A DNA stretch of 64,000 bases from Seohaeicola_A nanhaiensis (GCF_042654245.1 NZ_JBHSGI010000009.1:124001-188000), one strand, 5' to 3'; shown: positions 34,810 through 44,103, numbered from the stretch's first letter. Translations and numbers: made by a program. Notes: a model not told the origin generated them from the sequence alone.

Positions 34810-35485
34810 GATCGTGCTCGATACCGAAACCACGGGCTTCGATCCCGAGACCGGCGACCGGATTGTCGAAATCGGCGGGGTGGAGCTGTACAACCACATC
34901 GCGACCGGGCGGACCTATCACCAGTATATCAACCCGGAACGGGACATGCCGCAGGAAGCCTTCGAGGTGCACGGGCTGTCGATCGAATTCCTGTCGGACA
35001 AGCCCAAGTTCGCCGAGATCGCCCAGGCGTTTCTGGATTTCGTGGGCGATGCGGATCTGGTCATTCACAACGCCAGCTTCGACATGAAATTCCTGAATGC
35101 CGAGCTGAAGTGGCTGAACATGCCGCCCATTCCCTATGAGCGGGCGGTGGATACTCTGATGATCGCGCGCAAGCGGTTTCCGGGGTCGCCTGCCTCGCTC
35201 GACGCGCTGTGCCGGCGGTTCGGGATCGACAATTCGGCGCGCACCCTGCACGGCGCGCTGCTCGACTCGGAAATTCTGGCAGAGGTCTATCTGGAGCTGA
35301 TCGGCGGGCGGCAGCCGGATTTCGGCCTGTCGACCGAAGCCGCCGGATCGGGACCGGGGGGCGCCGAGGTTTGGCGCCCGATGCCCCGCCCAAAAAAACT
35401 GCCGCCCCGCATCAGCGATGCGGAGCGGGCGGCGCACGAGGCTTTCGTGGCAAAACTGGGCGAAGACGCCCTGTGGTTGGCCTGA
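34802..35485 (+). CDS. dnaQ: DNA polymerase III subunit epsilon (3'-5' exonuclease)
   Basis: A 227-residue proofreading exonuclease of the replicative polymerase. ExoI is IVLDTETTGFDPETGDRI, ExoII is VIHNASFDMKFLNAEL, and ExoIII includes LHGALLDSEILAEVYLEL. The C-terminal tail (about residues 190-227) would bind the alpha subunit. The ATG at 34802 lies inside the end of coaE. It converges on secB. Confidence 0.95.
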   Translation: MREIVLDTETTGFDPETGDRIVEIGGVELYNHIATGRTYHQYINPERDMPQEAFEVHGLSIEFLSDKPKFAEIAQAFLDFVGDADLVIHNASFDMKFLNAELKWLNMPPIPYERAVDTLMIARKRFPGSPASLDALCRRFGIDNSARTLHGALLDSEILAEVYLELIGGRQPDFGLSTEAAGSGPGGAEVWRPMPRPKKLPPRISDAERAAHEAFVAKLGEDALWLA

Positions 35486-35486
35486 C

Positions 35487-35984
35487 CTAGGCCTGCTGCG
35501 GCGTGGTGGCGGCCTGTGCCGCCTGACGGCGGGCCAGCTCGGCGCGGTAGATCTGCACGAAGTCGATGTTTTCCAGGTTCAGCGGCGGGAAGCCACCGTC
35601 GCGGGTGACGTCGCTGACGATGCGGCGCAGGAAGGGGAACAGCATCCGCGGGCATTCGATCAGCAGGAACGGGTGCAGCTGGTCTTCCGGAACGCCCTTG
35701 ATCGCGAAGACGCCGACATAGTCGATTTCCAGCAGGAACAGCTTGTCGCCGGTCGGCTTGGACTTGCTTTGGATGTTCAGCTTGATGTTGACTTCGAACT
35801 GTCCCTCGGCGGGGCGTTTCTTGGCGTCGAGGTTGACCTGAACGCTGATGTCGGGCTGAACCTCGCCGGTCGCACCCTTCTGCGCCATCACGTTTTCGAA
35901 CGACAGGTCGCGCACGAACTGGCCCAGAATGTTCATCTGCACCTGGGGCTGCGCGGCGCCGTTTGACGCACCGTTTTCGGACAT
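35487..35984 (-). CDS. secB: Protein-export chaperone SecB
   Basis: A 165-residue tetrameric chaperone that holds preproteins unfolded for SecA. The core contains QMNILGQFVRDLSFENVMAQ and LLIECPRMLFPFLRRIVSD, followed by GGFPPLNLENIDFVQIY. The ATG at 35984 is preceded by GAGGAG; a longer start at 35999 has no ribosome site. It stands alone, ending 1 bp from the dnaQ stop. Confidence 0.96.
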   Translation of the reverse strand: MSENGASNGAAQPQVQMNILGQFVRDLSFENVMAQKGATGEVQPDISVQVNLDAKKRPAEGQFEVNIKLNIQSKSKPTGDKLFLLEIDYVGVFAIKGVPEDQLHPFLLIECPRMLFPFLRRIVSDVTRDGGFPPLNLENIDFVQIYRAELARRQAAQAATTPQQA

Positions 35985-36042
35985 CTGAATTCTCCTCAAG
36001 CAAACCGAATTTGGCGCTGCTTAACAGCTTGCGCCGCGCTTC

Positions 36043-36531
36043 TCAATGACGCTCGGGCCCCTTGACCCAACCCGATGGGCCGCTGTCGTGGCCCCGGTGC
36101 GGCGTCACGTCCTGATATTCACCCTCGACGATATCGCCGTCGGGATACCGCCGTTGCGGCGCCGGGCCCATCTGGAAACGCTGGATCTTGATGCGGGACG
36201 AGGCAAAGCGCATCACCGCCGCGCGAACGGGCGGGATCAGCAGGGCAAAGCCCATCGCGTCGGTGAAGAAGCCGGGCGTCAGCAGCAGGATCCCTGCCAC
36301 GAGGATCATCGCGCCATGCGCCAGCGGTTCGGTCGGGTCCCGCAGCTCCGAGAACGACTTCCCGAGCTGGGCCAGCGCCAGCCGTCCCTGAACCCGCATC
36401 AGCCAGCTGCCGATGATCGCGGTCAGCACCACGATGGCCAGCGTCGGCCAGAGGCCGATAAGCCCGCCAACCTGGATGAACAGGGCGATTTCGATGATCG
36501 GCACCAGCAGAAGGGCCAGAAACAGATACAT
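36043..36531 (-). CDS. fxsA: FxsA-family cytoplasmic membrane protein
   Basis: A 162-residue protein of the FxsA family, known in E. coli for relieving exclusion of phage T7 by the F plasmid. It starts with the signature LFLALLLVPIIEIALFIQVG, then LWPTLAIVVLTAIIGSWLMR and GAMILVAGILLLTPGFFTD, giving three to four membrane segments and a charged C-terminal tail. AGGA lies seven bases before the ATG at 36531; an ATG two codons earlier (36537) is too close to it. It is divergent from the Tim44-like gene. Confidence 0.88.
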   Translation of the reverse strand: MYLFLALLLVPIIEIALFIQVGGLIGLWPTLAIVVLTAIIGSWLMRVQGRLALAQLGKSFSELRDPTEPLAHGAMILVAGILLLTPGFFTDAMGFALLIPPVRAAVMRFASSRIKIQRFQMGPAPQRRYPDGDIVEGEYQDVTPHRGHDSGPSGWVKGPERH

Positions 36532-36638
36532 GGGCATGTCCTTTCGCTTGTGCTGGGCGGTGGACTTGGCCCGGCACAGCACCTACATAAGGCTTTGAAG
36601 CCGCGCTTACAAAGATTGCCGCGTGACATGAGGTGCAA

Positions 36639-37295
36639 ATGAACTCGCCACTGATCCAGCTTCTGGTGCTGGCTGGCATCGCCATCTTCCTGATCCTGCG
36701 CCTGAAAAGCGTTCTGGGAACACGGGAAGGTTTCGAAAAGCCGCCCCTTCCCAATCCGGCGCCGGCGGCGCCGCGTCGCGGATTCGAGGTTATCGAAGGC
36801 GGGCCGGATCACGACATCACGGATCACGTCGACAAGGACAGCGAGAATGCCCGCAACCTTGCGGCGATGAAACGGATCGAGCCCGAGTTTTCCGTGACGG
36901 AGTTCATCGGCGGTGCGCGCAGCGCATACGAGATGATCCTGATGGGCTTTGAACGCGGCCAGCTGGACGAGATCAAGCCCTTCCTGGCCGAGGATGTGTT
37001 CCAGGCCTTCGTCGACGGCGTCGCCGCGCGCGAGGACAAGGGCCTGACGGTCGAGGCGGAGTTCATCGGGGTGCGCGAGACCAAGGTGCAGCAGGTGACC
37101 TTTGACAAGGCTACGAACCGCGCCGAAATCACCATGCGCTTTGTCGCCGAGATGACCTCGGTTGTCCGCGACAGGGGCGGCGATGTGGTCGAGGGAAGCC
37201 CGACCGCCGTCAAGCGCCAGAAGGACAGCTGGACCTTTGCCCGCGAGATGGGTTCGAAGGATCCGAACTGGCTGCTGGTCGCAACCGACGCATGA
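36639..37295 (+). CDS. Tim44-like domain protein (TimA)
   Basis: A 218-residue protein with an N-terminal membrane helix (residues 5-22), a proline-rich linker and a C-terminal Tim44-like domain. The hallmark is EFIGGARSAYEMILMGFERGQLDEIKPFL (first part about residue 90). In mitochondria the domain docks motor proteins at the import channel; in alphaproteobacteria homologues are membrane-associated and of uncertain role. GAGG precedes the ATG at 36639. It overlaps mltA by 4 bp. Confidence 0.88.
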   Translation: MNSPLIQLLVLAGIAIFLILRLKSVLGTREGFEKPPLPNPAPAAPRRGFEVIEGGPDHDITDHVDKDSENARNLAAMKRIEPEFSVTEFIGGARSAYEMILMGFERGQLDEIKPFLAEDVFQAFVDGVAAREDKGLTVEAEFIGVRETKVQQVTFDKATNRAEITMRFVAEMTSVVRDRGGDVVEGSPTAVKRQKDSWTFAREMGSKDPNWLLVATDA

Positions 37296-38335
37296 TCGCG
37301 GCGCTGCGCGCGTTTTGTGTCCTGGGGGCGCTGATGACGGCGGGCAGTGCCAGTTCCGATACCACCTATACGGTGATGTCCTTCACCGATCTGGAGGGCT
37401 GGCCGCGTGACGATCATGCGGCGGCCCTTTCGGTGTTCCGCAACACCTGCGCAGATATGGAAGGCCAGGAATGGCAGGCACTGTGCGCGGTTGCCTATTC
37501 CCAGAAGGACAGCGGCGCGCGGGCATTCTTCGAGCTGTTCTTTCGCCCGGTGCTGATCCGCGATGGCAGCCCGGCGCTGTTCACCGGCTATTTCGAACCG
37601 GAGCTGGACGGCTCGCGTTTTCCGACCAGCCGGTTCCGCTATCCGTTGTACCGGATGCCCGACGAGGCCCGCAATGTGCCGGGCTGGCTGAGCCGGCGCG
37701 AGATCCTGACCACCGACGTGATGAAGAACCGGGGGCTGGAGATCGCCTGGGTCGACGATCCGGTCGAGCTGTTCTTTCTGCAGATACAGGGGTCGGGGCG
37801 TATCCGCCTGCCCGATGGCGGCCTGTTGCGCGTCGGCTATGGCGGGTCGAACGGTCAGCCCTATCGGTCGATCGGGGTGGAACTGGTGCGGCGCGGGGTC
37901 TATTCGGCGCATCAGGTCAGCGCCGAGGTGATCAAGAACTGGGTGCGGCGCAATCCGGTCGAGGGCGAAGAGCTGTTATTGCACAACGATTCCTATGTCT
38001 TCTTCCGGGAAATCCGCAAGATATCGGCGCAGGACGGGCCGCTGGGCGCGATGAACCGGTCGGTGACGCCGATGCGGTCGATTGCGGTCGATCCGGTCTA
38101 TACGCCGCTGGGCGCGCCGGTCTGGCTGGAAAAGGACGGCGCGGGGCCGATCCACCGGCTGATGGTCGCGCAGGATACCGGATCGGCGATCAAGGGCGCG
38201 CAGCGGGCCGATGTGTTCTTTGGCACCGGCGACGCCGCGGGGTCGGCGGCGGGGCGGCTGAAGGATCCGGGGCGGATGATGGTGCTGATGCCGATCCAGA
38301 CCGCCTATGCCCTGGCGCCGGACAGCACGGGATGA
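37292..38335 (+). CDS. mltA: Membrane-bound lytic murein transglycosylase A
   Basis: A 347-residue exported enzyme that cleaves peptidoglycan to 1,6-anhydro-MurNAc products. It has a short signal peptide (residues 1-21) without an obvious lipobox. FTGYFEPELDGS, FFLQIQGSGRIRLPDGG and the C-terminal 3D domain follow, with the catalytic aspartate in AQDTGSAIKGAQRADVFFG. Its neighbours are the Tim44-like gene and a Smr gene, with 4-bp overlaps on both sides. Its sugar products may feed MurU/AmgK recycling, encoded 13 kb away. Confidence 0.93.
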   Translation: MIAALRAFCVLGALMTAGSASSDTTYTVMSFTDLEGWPRDDHAAALSVFRNTCADMEGQEWQALCAVAYSQKDSGARAFFELFFRPVLIRDGSPALFTGYFEPELDGSRFPTSRFRYPLYRMPDEARNVPGWLSRREILTTDVMKNRGLEIAWVDDPVELFFLQIQGSGRIRLPDGGLLRVGYGGSNGQPYRSIGVELVRRGVYSAHQVSAEVIKNWVRRNPVEGEELLLHNDSYVFFREIRKISAQDGPLGAMNRSVTPMRSIAVDPVYTPLGAPVWLEKDGAGPIHRLMVAQDTGSAIKGAQRADVFFGTGDAAGSAAGRLKDPGRMMVLMPIQTAYALAPDSTG

Positions 38336-38886
38336 CCCGGCGCCGTCTCAGCCCTGAAGAGATCGCCTTGTGGCAGAGGGTTGTGGAGCGCGCCGAGCGT
38401 CTGCATCCCGAACGCGATCCGGCACCCGTGCAGCGGCCCAAGCCCAAGCCATCGAAGACCCCGCAGCCGCGGATTGTGGCCTCCCCTGCCCCGGCGGCGC
38501 GGCCGGAACCGCCGCCGCGCCCGGCATCGGCGCCCGCGCTGCGGATGGATCATGGCACCTTCGGACGGATGAAGCGCGGGCGGCTGGTGCCAGAGGGCCG
38601 CATCGACCTGCACGGCATGACGCTGGACGCGGCGCATCCCGCCCTGGTCCGGTTCATCCTGCGGGCCCAGGCGGATGGCAAGCGACTGGTTCTGGTCATT
38701 ACCGGCAAGGGCCGGGCCGGCGATCACGGGGTGCTCTATCCCACGCCGCGCGGGATCCTGCGCCGTCAGGTGCCGCACTGGCTGGAAACGCCGCCGCTGG
38801 CGCAGGCGGTTCTGCAGGTTACCTCGGCCCACATCCGCCACGGCGGCGAAGGCGCGTTTTACGTCTACCTGCGCCGGGGCCGGTGA
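38332..38886 (+). CDS. Smr-domain (MutS2 C-terminal type) protein
   Basis: A 184-residue protein. A basic, proline-rich N-terminal half leads into a Smr domain with GRIDLHGMTLDAAHPALVRF, LVLVITGKGRAGDHGVLY and the C-terminal GGEGAFYVYLRR. Stand-alone Smr proteins are endonucleases or nucleic-acid binders; the DLHG and GKG motifs are intact. It is the last gene of the Tim44-like/mltA/Smr unit and is followed by a hairpin at 38888. Confidence 0.88.
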   Translation: MTRRRLSPEEIALWQRVVERAERLHPERDPAPVQRPKPKPSKTPQPRIVASPAPAARPEPPPRPASAPALRMDHGTFGRMKRGRLVPEGRIDLHGMTLDAAHPALVRFILRAQADGKRLVLVITGKGRAGDHGVLYPTPRGILRRQVPHWLETPPLAQAVLQVTSAHIRHGGEGAFYVYLRRGR

Positions 38887-38887
38887 C

Positions 38888-38905
38888 GGGTGCCATCCGG
38901 CACCC
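38888..38905 (+). terminator. Hairpin after the Smr gene
   Basis: GGGTGCC pairs with GGCACCC around a four-base loop immediately after the stop codon; only a short C/T-rich tract follows. A second inverted repeat, CCCGGC/GCCGGG (38952-38966), lies closer to the convergent lipoprotein gene. Confidence 0.5.
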
Positions 38906-38978
38906 GCACATCACTTTCGCAACAATGTCTTCGATATCAATAACTTGATGGCCCGGCCCTGCCGGGACGGGAGAGAAC

Positions 38979-40085
38979 CTACTTGTCGCCACCCAGGAAC
39001 GGCAGGACGATCCGCACCGCCGAAGAGCTTTGCGAGGGCCGGCCCGTCAGCAGCGAGGAAAGCGAGATATCGTTCTGCCCGAGCATCCCGTCCACCACCC
39101 GGAACTGCCGCAGCAGCGAGATGAGCGCGGGTGAGGTCGCCGGCGTGAAGTGGGTGGATCCGGCATCTTTCGCATAGGCGGTGGTATCGACAATCTCGAC
39201 CGGCAGATCGGAAATCTGCGCGATATCCGAGATCGTCCCCAGCCGTTCGCGTTCGTGCGCGCCGCGCAGGCGGGCCGAGAGGTTGAGGATCCGGTCCTGA
39301 TGCGAGACGAAGATCACGAAGGGGCGCGGCACCGTCTTGAGGCCGTCCATCTGGCTGCGGAAGACGTCGACATCGAGATCGGGCGAGATCAGCACGACGC
39401 CGCTGGTGTTGCGCCCTGCCCAGCCGGGTGATTTGTTGTCGAGCGTGCGCAGCGTCTCCATGATCACCGCGCTGCCCATCGAGTGTCCGACCAGCAGAAC
39501 CTTCGTCGCCCCGTCCCGGGTGACCAGCGTCAGCAGCTGTTCCAGCCCGCCGCGCGCGAAAAGCACGCTGTCGTAGTCATATCCATAGGCCAGAGGCTTG
39601 CCCCGGCTGGGCCAGGAATAGAGCACGAGTTCGCCCGGCAGCTGGATGTCGTGCACCAGTTGCGCGGCGCGGAAGGCGGCTTCGTAATGGGTGGTGTTGA
39701 AACCGTGGACGAAGATCGTGACCTCGCGCTGCCCGCCGGGCTTGCGGGCCAGGTCGGTGCGGAGGTGGTTCACGAAGGCCGACGGGCCGGAGAAGTTTTC
39801 CTGACCCGCGAGCGTGAACTGGGTTCGGGGGTTCGGACGGGCGTAGGCGAATTCGAGCGTTCCGACCTTGTGATCGGGCGGGATGGACACGTCGAGATCG
39901 AGAAAGCTGAGGGTTTCGGACCGGTTGTAGCCGAAGTTGCCGTCCTGTTCGCGGTTGCGGCTGGTGGCTGTCAGCACCTGCACCGGCTGGCCCACCGTCA
40001 GCGCATCCGGCAGGACCGGCGTAAAGCTGCGGTCGCCGCAGGCGGCGACGGTGAGACACAGAAACAGGGCGACCAATGCTCGCAT
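38979..40085 (-). CDS. Lipoprotein alpha/beta hydrolase (DUF900 type)
   Basis: A 368-residue protein. The signal peptide ends in the lipobox VAAC, with cysteine 16 as the lipidation site, so it is membrane-anchored on the outside of the inner membrane or in the outer membrane. The hydrolase fold shows TIFVHGFNTTHYEAAFR, the nucleophile elbow LLVGHSMGSAVI and a late STHF histidine candidate. This matches the DUF900 family. The substrate, perhaps a lipid or ester, is unknown. It is probably monocistronic. Confidence 0.82.
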   Translation of the reverse strand: MRALVALFLCLTVAACGDRSFTPVLPDALTVGQPVQVLTATSRNREQDGNFGYNRSETLSFLDLDVSIPPDHKVGTLEFAYARPNPRTQFTLAGQENFSGPSAFVNHLRTDLARKPGGQREVTIFVHGFNTTHYEAAFRAAQLVHDIQLPGELVLYSWPSRGKPLAYGYDYDSVLFARGGLEQLLTLVTRDGATKVLLVGHSMGSAVIMETLRTLDNKSPGWAGRNTSGVVLISPDLDVDVFRSQMDGLKTVPRPFVIFVSHQDRILNLSARLRGAHERERLGTISDIAQISDLPVEIVDTTAYAKDAGSTHFTPATSPALISLLRQFRVVDGMLGQNDISLSSLLTGRPSQSSSAVRIVLPFLGGDK

Positions 40086-40127
40086 GCCGGAACAGCTAGC
40101 AGAGACCGCCTCGGCCGAAAAGCCGCG

Positions 40128-41435
40128 TCAGAGGACGTAGCGGCTGAGGTCGGTCTTGCTCATCAGTTCGCCCAGATTCTTGTCGACAAAGGCGGCATCG
40201 ACCGTCACGCTGTCGCCCGACCGGTCGGGGGCGGTGAAGGACAGTTCCTCGAACACCCGCTCCATCACGGTGTAGAGCCGCCGCGCGCCGATGTTCTCGA
40301 CCGAGCGGTTCACCTCGGCGGCGATGCGCGCGAGCGCGGCGATGCCGTCCTCGGTGAAGGTCACGGTGACCTGTTCGGTGCCCATCAGCGCGGTATACTG
40401 GCGGGTCAGCGCATTGTCGGTTTCGGTCAGGATGCGCACGAAATCCTCTTCCGTCAGGGCGCGCAGTTCGACGCGGATCGGCAAGCGGCCCTGGAGTTCG
40501 GGCAGGAGGTCGGACGGCTTGGCGATGTGGAAGGCGCCCGAGGCGATGAAGAGGATGTGGTCGGTTTTCACCGGGCCGTGCTTGGTCGAGACCGTGGTGC
40601 CCTCGATCAGGGGCAGAAGATCGCGCTGCACCCCTTCCCGGCTGACATCGGCGCCGCGGGTCTCGGCGCGGGCGCAGACCTTGTCGATCTCGTCCAGGAA
40701 GACGATGCCATTCTGTTCGACCGCTTCCAGCGCGTTCTTGGTCACCGTCTCGTCATCCAGCAGCTTGTCGGCCTCTTCGCCGATCAGGACCTCGTAGCTT
40801 TCGGCGACGCTGAGCCGGCGGCGTGTCTTGCGGCCGCCCATCGCCTTGCCCAGCATGTCGCCCAGGTTCATCATCCCCATGTTGGCGCCCGGCTGGCCCG
40901 GCAGTTCGAACATGGACATCGGGTTGGAGGTGTCGGCCAGATCGAGTTCGATCATGGTGTCGTCGAGCTCGCCCGCCTTGAGTTTCTTGCGGAACATCTC
41001 GCGGGTGCCTTCGCGGGCGTCCTCGCCGGCGATGGCGGAAATCACCCGTTCCTCGGCGGCCTTGTGTGCGGCGACCTTCACGTCTTCGCGCATTTGGTCG
41101 CGCACCTGGACGATGGCGCTGTCGACGAGATCGCGGATGATCTGCTCGACATCGCGGCCGACATAGCCGACCTCGGTGAACTTGGTCGCCTCGACCTTGA
41201 TGAAGGGCGCGCGGGCCAGACGGGCCAGGCGGCGGCTGATCTCGGTCTTGCCGACGCCGGTGGGGCCGATCATCAGGATGTTCTTGGGATAGACCTCGTC
41301 GCGCAGGTCGTCGGAGAGCTGCTTGCGCCGCCAGCGGTTGCGCAGGGCCACGGCCACGGCCCGTTTCGCATCCTTCTGGCCGATGATGTAGCGGTCGAGT
41401 TCGCTGACGATTTCACGGGGGGTAAGGTCGGTCAT
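40128..41435 (-). CDS. hslU: ATP-dependent protease ATPase subunit HslU
   Basis: A 435-residue AAA+ unfoldase that feeds the HslV peptidase. N-terminal MTDLTPREIVSELDRYIIGQ, Walker A IGPTGVGKTEISRRLA, the pore motif VGYVGRDVEQ, the I domain (about residues 110-240), Walker B GIVFLDEIDK and the C-terminal RYVL tail that docks into HslV are all present. Unlike in most genomes it is separated from hslV by a membrane-protein gene. Confidence 0.95.
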   Translation of the reverse strand: MTDLTPREIVSELDRYIIGQKDAKRAVAVALRNRWRRKQLSDDLRDEVYPKNILMIGPTGVGKTEISRRLARLARAPFIKVEATKFTEVGYVGRDVEQIIRDLVDSAIVQVRDQMREDVKVAAHKAAEERVISAIAGEDAREGTREMFRKKLKAGELDDTMIELDLADTSNPMSMFELPGQPGANMGMMNLGDMLGKAMGGRKTRRRLSVAESYEVLIGEEADKLLDDETVTKNALEAVEQNGIVFLDEIDKVCARAETRGADVSREGVQRDLLPLIEGTTVSTKHGPVKTDHILFIASGAFHIAKPSDLLPELQGRLPIRVELRALTEEDFVRILTETDNALTRQYTALMGTEQVTVTFTEDGIAALARIAAEVNRSVENIGARRLYTVMERVFEELSFTAPDRSGDSVTVDAAFVDKNLGELMSKTDLSRYVL

Positions 41436-41466
41436 CACGGTCCTTTGTTCAGTTTGCGGCCGTTGT

Positions 41467-42540
41467 TCAATGTGCCGGCGGGAGATAGGCGCGCAGCCGT
41501 CCGAGCGGCAGCAGCGCCAGCAGCGCGGTGCGGATGGACGCCCAGAACGCGCCGAGCGTGAGCAGGAAGACGCCCAAAGCGAGGATCACCCAGCCGAAGT
41601 TTCCGCCCTGCGTGACGGGATAGAGCGTTGCGATCACCCCAACGACATAGGCAATCGCGGCCATGAGAAAAGACCTGCGGTCGATCACGACCGCGATCAG
41701 CGCAAAACCACCCATGACGAGGAAGAGGGTCAGATTTCCGGACTGGCTTTGGGCGGCGATCAGCGACAGCGCCACGGTGTTGATGATCATGGGCGAGGCG
41801 ACGAGGTGCAGCCAGAAGCCCTGTGCAGCGCGGCGGGTGACTCGATGGGGGTCGCTGGCGTCGAAGGCCATGGCGACGGCGAAGGTGCAGAGGCCCAGCG
41901 CCAGGGTGATCCAGGCAAAACCGCCATCGGCCGAGAGGATGAAGAGCTCTTTCACGTCCTGCGGGGTGCCATTGCGGGTGGCGGCGGCCAGCAGGGCGGT
42001 GGCGAAGAGGCCAAGTGCGACCAGCGCCAGCGCGAAGGGCACCTTGAAACGCAGCCAGAAGACGAAGACGGCGAGCGTGGCCAGGAGGCCGGGCAGGATC
42101 AGGCTGGCGTAATCCTCGCGCGCGATCATGAAGACCTGGGCCAGCCAGTTGCCGAAGCCCAGGACCGCCACGGAGGCGAACATCAGCGAGAGCAGGATCG
42201 CGGGGCCGATCATCCGGCGGCGGCGGATGAAATATTCGGAAAACAGCCAGACGAAGGCGGCGGTGGCGATGCTGATCCATTGCAGCGACCATTGCCAGAT
42301 TTCCAGCCGGCCGGCGACGAACCATCCGACAACCGAGACATAGCCCGTCGCCAGGATGATCAGCCCGGTCATGATGAAGATTTCGTTGAACCCGCGGAAG
42401 AGCTCGAAGGGTTCGTCGCCCGCCGCCAGGTTCTCGCGCGCGCCGCGCCGGCTGTGGGCCAGGGCGGTCAGCTGCGCGGCCTGTCGTTCCGACAGGACAC
42501 CCGCGCTGACCGCGGCGCGGATGTCGGCCGTGTCGATCAC
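41467..42540 (-). CDS. Multi-pass membrane protein (DUF2157-like) between hslV and hslU
   Basis: A 357-residue protein. The cytoplasmic N-terminus (residues 1-50; IDTADIRAAVSAGVLSERQA) resembles the helical start of DUF2157 membrane proteins. About ten hydrophobic segments follow to the C-terminus. The GTG start overlaps the hslV stop by 4 bp, and hslU begins 31 bp after its end, so it is co-transcribed with the protease. No catalytic motif is visible. Its position suggests either a link to HslUV or simple passenger status. Confidence 0.7.
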   Translation of the reverse strand: MIDTADIRAAVSAGVLSERQAAQLTALAHSRRGARENLAAGDEPFELFRGFNEIFIMTGLIILATGYVSVVGWFVAGRLEIWQWSLQWISIATAAFVWLFSEYFIRRRRMIGPAILLSLMFASVAVLGFGNWLAQVFMIAREDYASLILPGLLATLAVFVFWLRFKVPFALALVALGLFATALLAAATRNGTPQDVKELFILSADGGFAWITLALGLCTFAVAMAFDASDPHRVTRRAAQGFWLHLVASPMIINTVALSLIAAQSQSGNLTLFLVMGGFALIAVVIDRRSFLMAAIAYVVGVIATLYPVTQGGNFGWVILALGVFLLTLGAFWASIRTALLALLPLGRLRAYLPPAH

Positions 42541-43091
42541 CGAATGGATTCCACCGAGAGGTTTCCGTTGGTGTAGACACAGATATCGGCCGCGATGGCC
42601 ATGGCGGCGCGGGCCACCTCCTCGGCGGTCCTGTCGCTGTCCATCATCGCGCGCGCGGCGGCGAGCGCATAGTTCCCGCCCGAGCCGATGGCGGCGACGT
42701 CATGTTCGGGTTCGAGCACGTCGCCCGCGCCGGTGATGACGAGCAGTTCCTTGCCGTCGGTGACGATCAGCATCGCCTCGAGCTTTTGCAGATACTTGTC
42801 GGTGCGCCAGTCCTTGGCGAGCTCGACACTGGCGCGGGCCAGCTGACCGGGCGTCGCCTCGAGCTTGGATTCCAGCCGTTCCAGCAGGGTGAAGGCGTCG
42901 GCCGTCGATCCGGCAAAGCCCGCGACCACGTCGTATCCGCCCGGAGACAGGCGGCGCACCTTGCGGGCGGTGCCCTTGATCACGGTCTGGCCCAGCGAGA
43001 CCTGTCCGTCACCCGCGATCACCACCTCTCCGCCCTTGCGGACGCCGATGATCGTGGTGCCGTGCCAGCCGGGGAAATCCTGCGTGCTCAT
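42537..43091 (-). CDS. hslV: ATP-dependent protease peptidase subunit HslV
   Basis: A 184-residue threonine peptidase. The propeptide ends at WHG and the catalytic threonine follows in TTIIGVRKGGEVVIAGDGQV. GFAGSTADAFTLLERLE and AAIGSGGNYALAAARAM are typical of the family. It heads the unit hslV-membrane protein-hslU. About 100 bp separate it from the divergent capsule-type gene. Confidence 0.96.
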   Translation of the reverse strand: MSTQDFPGWHGTTIIGVRKGGEVVIAGDGQVSLGQTVIKGTARKVRRLSPGGYDVVAGFAGSTADAFTLLERLESKLEATPGQLARASVELAKDWRTDKYLQKLEAMLIVTDGKELLVITGAGDVLEPEHDVAAIGSGGNYALAAARAMMDSDRTAEEVARAAMAIAADICVYTNGNLSVESIR

Positions 43092-43191
43092 GCATCCTCC
43101 GCGTTTTGCTTCAGGGGTATATGGCCAACGATGGCGCCCGGCACAAGGGCAGCAGCTTGTCTGCCCACGGGGCCGACTCTAAGGTCCGCCC

Positions 43192-44103
43192 ATGTCGAAC
43201 GCCCCGGTCCTGCGGTTCTATCTTCACGAAGCCCTGCGCCGCCGGGCCGCGAACGGCGGGCATAATTTCATTTCGCGTATCGCCGGTGTCGCCGCCCGCG
43301 CGGGGTTCCGCGTCGAATATCTGAACGATGGCCCGGCCGAATTGCTGAGCGCGCCGCTGCGCGACGGGTATGCCATGTTGCACATGGCCGAACCGGGCAA
43401 CGACCGGACCCTGACAATGCGCAAGGTCTACGAATATCCCTTCTGGTCGATCGAGAAATCGGCGCGCCGCTGGGACTGGACGGTTGCGCGGACCCCGTTC
43501 CCGGCCGGAGAGGTTCATCGGGCCGAGGCGGACCGCTTTTACGGTTACTGGCGCAATCGCCTGTTCCGGGAGGCCCCCGAACCGCGCCGAGACGGCATTT
43601 GTTACGTTCCGCTGCAAGGGAGACTGCTGGAGCACCGGTCGTTTCAAAGCTGTTCCCCGGTGGACATGTTGCGCGCCGTTCTGGCGCATGACGACCGGCC
43701 GGTTGTGGCAACGCTGCATCCGAAAGAAACGTACTCCCAGCCCGAACGGGACGCGCTCGTTGATCTTGCCCGCGCCCATCCGCGGCTTGATCTGCGTACC
43801 GGCGGCATGGAGGGGCTGCTGGCCGACTGCGATTACGTTGTGACGCAGAACTCATCGGTAGCCTTCCTGGCGAATTTCTTCGCCAAGCCCTCGGTTCTCT
43901 TCGGCCGGATCGACTTTCACCACATAGCGGCAAACGTTCATGAACTGGGGGTCGAGGCTGCACTCGCCCTCGGCCCAACGCTGACGCCGGACTATGCCGG
44001 GTATGTCCACTGGTTCTGGCAGACCATGTCGATCAATGCCGGGAAGGATACTGTCGATATGCGCATCGCCGCCATCCTGCGCGCTGCCGGCTGGCCGGTC
44101 TGA
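43192..44103 (+). CDS. Capsule-polysaccharide-type protein (KpsC/KpsS-like)
   Basis: A 303-residue protein without signal peptide. The C-terminal half has VVATLHPKETYSQPERDALV, then DYVVTQNSSVAFLANFFAKP and VLFGRIDFHHIA. This pattern is that of capsule biosynthesis proteins related to beta-Kdo transferases (His-Pro-Lys-Glu, then Thr-x-Asn-Ser). No other capsule gene is nearby, so it may modify a surface glycan on its own. It sits alone between hslV and trxA. The assignment is by motif only. Confidence 0.65.
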   Translation: MSNAPVLRFYLHEALRRRAANGGHNFISRIAGVAARAGFRVEYLNDGPAELLSAPLRDGYAMLHMAEPGNDRTLTMRKVYEYPFWSIEKSARRWDWTVARTPFPAGEVHRAEADRFYGYWRNRLFREAPEPRRDGICYVPLQGRLLEHRSFQSCSPVDMLRAVLAHDDRPVVATLHPKETYSQPERDALVDLARAHPRLDLRTGGMEGLLADCDYVVTQNSSVAFLANFFAKPSVLFGRIDFHHIAANVHELGVEAALALGPTLTPDYAGYVHWFWQTMSINAGKDTVDMRIAAILRAAGWPV

